Shown here one piece after another: positions 59,830 through 64,000 of a stretch of 64,000 bases of DNA. This stretch comes from JAWLHJ01 sp039587535. GTDB lineage: Bacteria; Gemmatimonadota; Gemmatimonadetes; Longimicrobiales; Gaopeijiaceae. The stretch is from contig JBDHIF010000001.1 of the NCBI GenBank assembly GCA_039587535.1, forward strand, positions 62,001 through 126,000. Direction: 5' to 3'. A program made the translations under genes and the position numbers. How positions within the stretch are numbered: the first letter of the stretch is position 1; every line of letters starts with the position of its first letter. The notes beneath the pieces are model-generated. The model had not been told where the DNA came from, made no database searches, and saw nothing but the letters and a program-made list of their open reading frames with translations.

Positions 59830-59867
59830 CCACCAAGAATAGTGATTCCAGGTCCTGGCTCTACCCC

Positions 59868-61214
59868 TCAGCCGCCTCCGTTCGAGGCGAGCACAAGAGC
59901 TTCAACCTCGTCCGACGAGGTGGGCAGCGCCTCGGTAAGATTCTCACGCCCCTCTTCGGTGACGAGGACGTCGTCCTCGATACGCACGCCGATTCCGTCA
60001 TACGGAGACCTCTCGTGGGCGCTCCCAGGGCGGAAATACAGGCCAGGCTCGATGGTGAGCACCATCCCAGGCTCGAGAACGCGGGCGACTCCGTTGCGGG
60101 CGTAGTCGCCAGGATCGTGCACGTCGAGCCCCAGCCAATGAGAGGTTTGATGGGGGTAGAAGGGCTTGTGTGCCTCCTCCGAGACCAGCGCGGACACGTC
60201 TCCCTCGAGCAGGCCCAGATCGACCAGCCCTTCCACGAGCACGCGGACGGCCACCTGATGGACGGAAGCCGTCGTAGCACCAGGACGGACAGCATCGACC
60301 GCGGCGGCCCGGGCCAGATCGACGAGATCGTAGATGCGGCGCTGGGCCGTCGAAAACCGCCCCGAGATCGGATACGTCCGGGTGATGTCCCCATTGTACA
60401 GCCCGAGCTCGGCGCCCGCGTCCACCAGCACCAGCTGCCCGTCCTCCATCCAGGCGTCATTGGCCCGGTAGTGGAGCACGCACGCATTGACACCCGACCC
60501 CACGATGGTGCCGAAGCCCGGCCCTCCCCCGCCCCGCCGAAACGCGGCCTCGAGCTCGGCCTGCACCAACCACTCGCCGACGCCGGGACGCACGGCGGCC
60601 GCGGCCGCCCGATGACCGACCACCGACAGCCGAGCCGCGTCCCTGAGTCGGCCCGTCTCGTAGGCATCCTTACGAAGACGCAGCTCGTCCAGGATCTCAC
60701 CGGGATCCATGACGCCCCGCGGCCCAGTCCCTCTGCGTGGACCCCGAGCCCGGGCGCGGTGGAGCGCGTCCCGCACCAGCTGGTCCGTCTCCAGTCCCGA
60801 TCCGAGTCGATAGTGGACTCGGTCGCTCTCGTCCAGAAGCGCGGGCAGACGCCGCTCCAGCTCCTCCAGCGGATAGCAGGCGTCGGGGGCGAAGCGCTCC
60901 TCGGCTTCCTCCGGGCCCATGCGTGGACCACCCCACAGCTCGGCGTCGGGGTCACGGCGGGGCACGAAGAGGGTCCACGAGGGTGCGTCTCCACCGCTGA
61001 GCACGGCGACGACGTCCGGCTCGTCGACCCCGGTGAGATAGAACAGCTCGCTGTCGGCCCGGTAGGGGACGTCGGTGTCCCTGGACGAAAACTGGACCGG
61101 CGCGGCGGGCAGCACCATCACGCCCGCGCCCAATCGCTCCCATGCCGCGGCGCGGCGCGCTTCCAGACTCTCCGCGGGCGTCTCCCGCGCACGTTTCGGA
61201 TCCATGCTGGACAT
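59868..61214 (-). CDS. pepP: Xaa-Pro aminopeptidase (M24B)
   Basis: PepP removes the N-terminal residue before proline. The 448-residue protein has an N-terminal creatinase-like domain (about 25-165, with SELFYLTGVDEPD) and a pita-bread catalytic domain. Metal ligands are Asp in LVDAGAELG, Asp in NGDITRTYP, His in HWLGLDVHD, Glu in LTIEPGLY and Glu in GVRIEDDVLV. All five are present. ATG at 61214 or 61205 are both possible starts. Divergent from the TonB-dependent receptor. Confidence 0.94.
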   Translation of the reverse strand: MSSMDPKRARETPAESLEARRAAAWERLGAGVMVLPAAPVQFSSRDTDVPYRADSELFYLTGVDEPDVVAVLSGGDAPSWTLFVPRRDPDAELWGGPRMGPEEAEERFAPDACYPLEELERRLPALLDESDRVHYRLGSGLETDQLVRDALHRARARGPRRGTGPRGVMDPGEILDELRLRKDAYETGRLRDAARLSVVGHRAAAAAVRPGVGEWLVQAELEAAFRRGGGGPGFGTIVGSGVNACVLHYRANDAWMEDGQLVLVDAGAELGLYNGDITRTYPISGRFSTAQRRIYDLVDLARAAAVDAVRPGATTASVHQVAVRVLVEGLVDLGLLEGDVSALVSEEAHKPFYPHQTSHWLGLDVHDPGDYARNGVARVLEPGMVLTIEPGLYFRPGSAHERSPYDGIGVRIEDDVLVTEEGRENLTEALPTSSDEVEALVLASNGGG

Positions 61215-61348
61215 GGTAGCCCCGTGACGGCGGCTGCGTCACCCCGCGCCACGGCGGCAGGCAGACGAGAGGCCGCCCATCCGATATCTTCTACGCTTAA
61301 GCCAGCCTCCAGGAAGAGACCCGAGAGGACCAGGGCAAGACACGAGAG

Positions 61349-63514
61349 ATGCTCCAGATGCAGAACCCCATGGCACGACACGCTCGACCGGTCGTCCTCC
61401 GATTCCTGCAGTGGGCCCGGCCAGTCCGGTGCGGCGCCACACTGGGCAGCATAGTCCTCACAGCAGGCCTCGGTGCCACCGAAGCGGCAGCATGGCAGAC
61501 GCCGAGCCAGCAACAACCCGACTCGGTCTTGGAGATCGACCCGGTGCTGGTGCGCGTGTTGGGAGGCGCGATCGGAACGGGTGGCCCTCAATCGGTCACC
61601 GTCGTCGAGGGTGCGGAGCTGACCCGGGCGTCCGGCAACTCCTTTCTCGTCAACGCCCTACGAGCCATCCCGGGCGTGCAGATCCAGAACCGATTCAACT
61701 TCGCCGTGGGAGAGCGTCTCGCCATTCGCGGCTTCGGTGCACGTGCCCAGTTCGGAATTCGTGGCGTGCGCGCGCTCGTCGACGGGATTCCCGCCACCCT
61801 CCCCGACGGCCAGTCGACCCTGGACCACCTCGACCTTTCGAGCCTGGGGCGGGTGGAGATCCTCCGCGGCCCCAACGCGACGCTATACGGCAATGCCGCG
61901 GGAGGCGTGCTCCACTTCCGGACCCTGGAGCCCGGCGCGCGCGGCACGAGGACCCGGTTGGGCACGACGGTCGGATCCCACGGCCTCGTCACGGCACGAG
62001 GTAGCACCACGGGATCCGCGGGCACGGCCGCCTACCGGTTCGGGTTCAACCACGTGGAGTACGACGGCTTCCGCGAAAACCCGGAAGCCTCGGACGGATC
62101 CCCGTACGGTGGCGCTACCCGCTCTGTGGTGAACGGAGTGCTGAAGCTGCCCCTCGGCTCCGGGTCCTTGAGCTTCGTTGTCAACGGCGCGGACCTGGAT
62201 GCCGAGAACCCGGGCTCCCTTCCCTCCGAAATGCTGGAGGACGAAGGCCGTCCGGCTTGGGGCTTCAACGTTCGCAGTGGGACGGGAAAAGAGCTGAAAC
62301 AGGGCCAGCTCGGGGTCACATGGTCCACCGACTCGGGCGGCGAACTCACCGAGTTCGCCGCCTGGGGCATCCGCCGCGACCTCACGAATCCCATCCCCGG
62401 ACGGGTTGTCGGCGTGGACCGCTGGGCCGGTGGAGCACGGGCCCTTATCAACCGAGCGATCAATCTTGACGTCGGCACGCTGACGCTCGGGCTGGGCGGC
62501 GAGCTGGAGGTCCAGCGAGACGACCGGACGAACTGGACCAACGAGAGTGGAGCGAAAGGCGACGTCACCCTCTCACAGATGGAGAACGTCCGGGGCACCG
62601 GCCTGTTCGGCCAGGCCCGACTGGATCTTTCCCAGCGCATCTCCTTCCTCGCCGGGCTCCGCTACGACCGGGTTCGATTCCGCGCCGAGGACCGATTCCT
62701 GGAAGGGGGCGATCCCGACGATTCGGGCTCCCGCACCATGAGCGCCGTCAGCCCGTCCATCGGGGCCGTGGTGGCGACCGACGCGGGAGTGGAGCTCTTC
62801 GCCTCAGTGGCTCGCTCGTTCGAATCACCCACCACGACCGAGCTCGTGAATCGTCCCAGTGGCGCCGGAGGATTCAATGCCGGGCTCGATCCCCAGACGG
62901 GGACCACGTTCGAGGGGGGTGCGCGCGTTCGGCAAGCTTCCTGGCTGCTGGAAGCCACGCTCTTCCGCACGGAGTTGGAGGGCGAGCTGATTCCGTTCGA
63001 GGTCCCGTCGGATCCCGGCCGCACGTATTTTCGCAACGCCGGAGCTTCACACCACTCGGGCGTCGAGATGGTCGGCGAAGCGCGCCCGGTACCGGGTGCC
63101 GATCTACGGGTGGCCTACACGTTCGTCAACGCGCGATTCGACGCGTACGTGACCGACACGGACGACTACTCGGGAAATCGGATACCGGGGCTGGCGCCGC
63201 ATCGTCTCGACGCCCTCGCTTCCTACACCCACGGCGGGGGATACGTAGAGCTTCACGGTCTCTATCAGGATGGAGTGCCCGCCGACGACGGCGGGGAGAC
63301 GTCCACGGACGCGTACTTCCTGGCGAACGTCCGATTCGGAATGGAAGACCTCGGTAGCGGATCCGCACGCATCTCGCCCTACGCCGCCGTGGAGAACCTC
63401 TTCGATCGACGTTACACCAGCTCGGTAGCGGTCAACGCCTTCGGGAACCGGTTCTTCGAGCCGGGCCCCGGGCGCACCTTCCGGGTAGGCGTCGAGATCT
63501 CTTGGGGAGGTTGA
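61349..63514 (+). CDS. TonB-dependent outer-membrane receptor
   Basis: The 721-residue protein has a long signal region (about 1-48, cleavage near AAA-WQ), a plug domain (about 75-185: NALRAIPGVQIQ, IRGFGARAQFGIRG, LGRVEILRGPNATLYG) and a 22-strand-type barrel to the end (VENLFDRRYTS). The pattern is that of FecA/BtuB-like siderophore, vitamin or sugar receptors. The ligand is not readable, and no cobalamin riboswitch or Fur box is evident in the 134-base gap upstream. Confidence 0.92.
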   Translation: MLQMQNPMARHARPVVLRFLQWARPVRCGATLGSIVLTAGLGATEAAAWQTPSQQQPDSVLEIDPVLVRVLGGAIGTGGPQSVTVVEGAELTRASGNSFLVNALRAIPGVQIQNRFNFAVGERLAIRGFGARAQFGIRGVRALVDGIPATLPDGQSTLDHLDLSSLGRVEILRGPNATLYGNAAGGVLHFRTLEPGARGTRTRLGTTVGSHGLVTARGSTTGSAGTAAYRFGFNHVEYDGFRENPEASDGSPYGGATRSVVNGVLKLPLGSGSLSFVVNGADLDAENPGSLPSEMLEDEGRPAWGFNVRSGTGKELKQGQLGVTWSTDSGGELTEFAAWGIRRDLTNPIPGRVVGVDRWAGGARALINRAINLDVGTLTLGLGGELEVQRDDRTNWTNESGAKGDVTLSQMENVRGTGLFGQARLDLSQRISFLAGLRYDRVRFRAEDRFLEGGDPDDSGSRTMSAVSPSIGAVVATDAGVELFASVARSFESPTTTELVNRPSGAGGFNAGLDPQTGTTFEGGARVRQASWLLEATLFRTELEGELIPFEVPSDPGRTYFRNAGASHHSGVEMVGEARPVPGADLRVAYTFVNARFDAYVTDTDDYSGNRIPGLAPHRLDALASYTHGGGYVELHGLYQDGVPADDGGETSTDAYFLANVRFGMEDLGSGSARISPYAAVENLFDRRYTSSVAVNAFGNRFFEPGPGRTFRVGVEISWGG

Positions 63515-63519
63515 GAGGG

Positions 63520-64000
63520 ATGAGAACGAGCCATCTCCGGACGATCGTTGTGCTCGCTCTGGTGCTTTGTTTCTACGCGGCTCCGTGCGGGGCTCAAGGG
63601 TCGGACGCAGGATCCGGGTGGAGGCTCGGGATCACCTTCGGTGGGATCAGCACGTTCGGAGTCACCTACGAGACCTATCGGGACGGGACGGCATTGGAGG
63701 TGACCCTCGGGACCTTCGCCTTCCGAGATCTGGGCGTGGCCGTTTCCGGGAAGCAGTACTTCGGCGGTCGCGCGGCCCGGCCTTTCGCCGGGTTGGGTCT
63801 TTGGGCCATCGTGGCCTCCTCGGATCCCCGCAGCGGGCTGGGACTCGTCGCCCGGATGCCGCTCGGACTGGACTGGAACGTCCACGACCGGCATTCCGTC
63901 GGGACGGAGATCGCCATCAACCGGGCCTTGGCCGTGCGCCGCCCGGACCCCGAGGACGACCGCCCGCTGAACCGTCGACTGGTGCCCCTTCCCGGGATCT
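63520..64000 (+). CDS. Secreted barrel-like protein, C-terminus cut by window end
   Basis: An ATG at 63520, five bases after the receptor stop and behind GAGAGGG, opens a frame of at least 160 codons that runs off the window. A signal peptide (about 7-25, ending near CGA-QG) leads into alternating Gly/aromatic strands (FGGISTFGVTYETYR). No family is recognised. The spacing suggests an operon with the receptor. Confidence 0.65.
   Translation, partial: MRTSHLRTIVVLALVLCFYAAPCGAQGSDAGSGWRLGITFGGISTFGVTYETYRDGTALEVTLGTFAFRDLGVAVSGKQYFGGRAARPFAGLGLWAIVASSDPRSGLGLVARMPLGLDWNVHDRHSVGTEIAINRALAVRRPDPEDDRPLNRRLVPLPGI

Noticed and set aside
61215..61348. Cobalamin or Fur control of the TonB-dependent receptor
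   Set aside because: No B12-box or Fur-like inverted repeat is visible in the 134-base gap.

Overview
The window is a GC-rich stretch of bacterial chromosome, almost wholly coding, with most genes packed head to tail and joined by ATGA, GTGA or TGATG stop/start overlaps. The cell is a diderm: there are lipoproteins with lipoboxes, a LapA-like protein, a TonB-dependent receptor, several secreted or outer-membrane barrel candidates, and a MurE with the meso-diaminopimelate motif. The mix of DUF5916, three DUF4097 proteins with a sigma/anti-sigma pair, GTG starts and a PASTA-bearing FtsI suggests Gemmatimonadota or a near relative. That placement is inferred from gene content, not from a marker search.

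Layout. 1-7553 (minus): alanine racemase, cytidine deaminase, a lipoprotein, a barrel protein, the tRNA methylthiotransferases MtaB and MiaB, a LapA-like protein and the start of a ComEC-like channel. 7612-8424 (plus): MazG. 8466-17370 (minus): a 2-hydroxyacid dehydrogenase, AsnRS, RecG, FtsY, a VWA membrane protein and an M23 endopeptidase. 17451-33425 (minus): a compact division/cell-wall (dcw) cluster mraZ-rsmH-ftsL-ftsI-murE-murF-mraY-murD-ftsW-murG-murC-ftsQ-ftsA-ftsZ without murB or ddl. It is driven by a good promoter followed by phased TGGG boxes, the expected MraZ operator. 33823-36313 (minus): a TPR protein with a textbook intrinsic terminator, and a thioesterase. 36479-40748 (minus): an ECF sigma factor, its zinc-finger anti-sigma and three DUF4097 surface-type proteins, one built on nine DTGSG repeats. 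40907-42015 (plus): a small membrane protein and a glycerophosphodiesterase. 42028-50262 (minus): acyl-CoA ligase, PAS histidine kinase, cytochrome c lipoprotein, MobA-MobB fusion, FdhD, an HD-GYP-like remnant, a secreted protein, a methyltransferase and a DapF homologue. 50472-53180 (plus): a DUF5916 protein. 53199-58947 (plus): a methionine module of promoter, SAM-II-like riboswitch, intrinsic terminator, metH and a homocysteine methyltransferase/MTHFR fusion. 58963-61214 (minus): a stand-alone MTHFR-like protein and an Xaa-Pro aminopeptidase. 61349-64000 (plus): a TonB-dependent receptor and a truncated secreted protein.

The most notable points are the SAM-II-like element with its own terminator ahead of metH; a DapF homologue whose two catalytic cysteines are both serine; a bifunctional MTHFR domain that has lost its folate-binding Asp while a divergent stand-alone MTHFR-like protein sits next door with that Asp; the sigma/anti-sigma/DUF4097 operon; an HD-GYP tail fused by TGATG to fdhD; and two genes (metH and the VWA gene) whose expected N-termini lie in frame but lack any ATG, GTG or TTG. 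No rRNA, tRNA, CRISPR array, insertion sequence or prophage gene was recognised.
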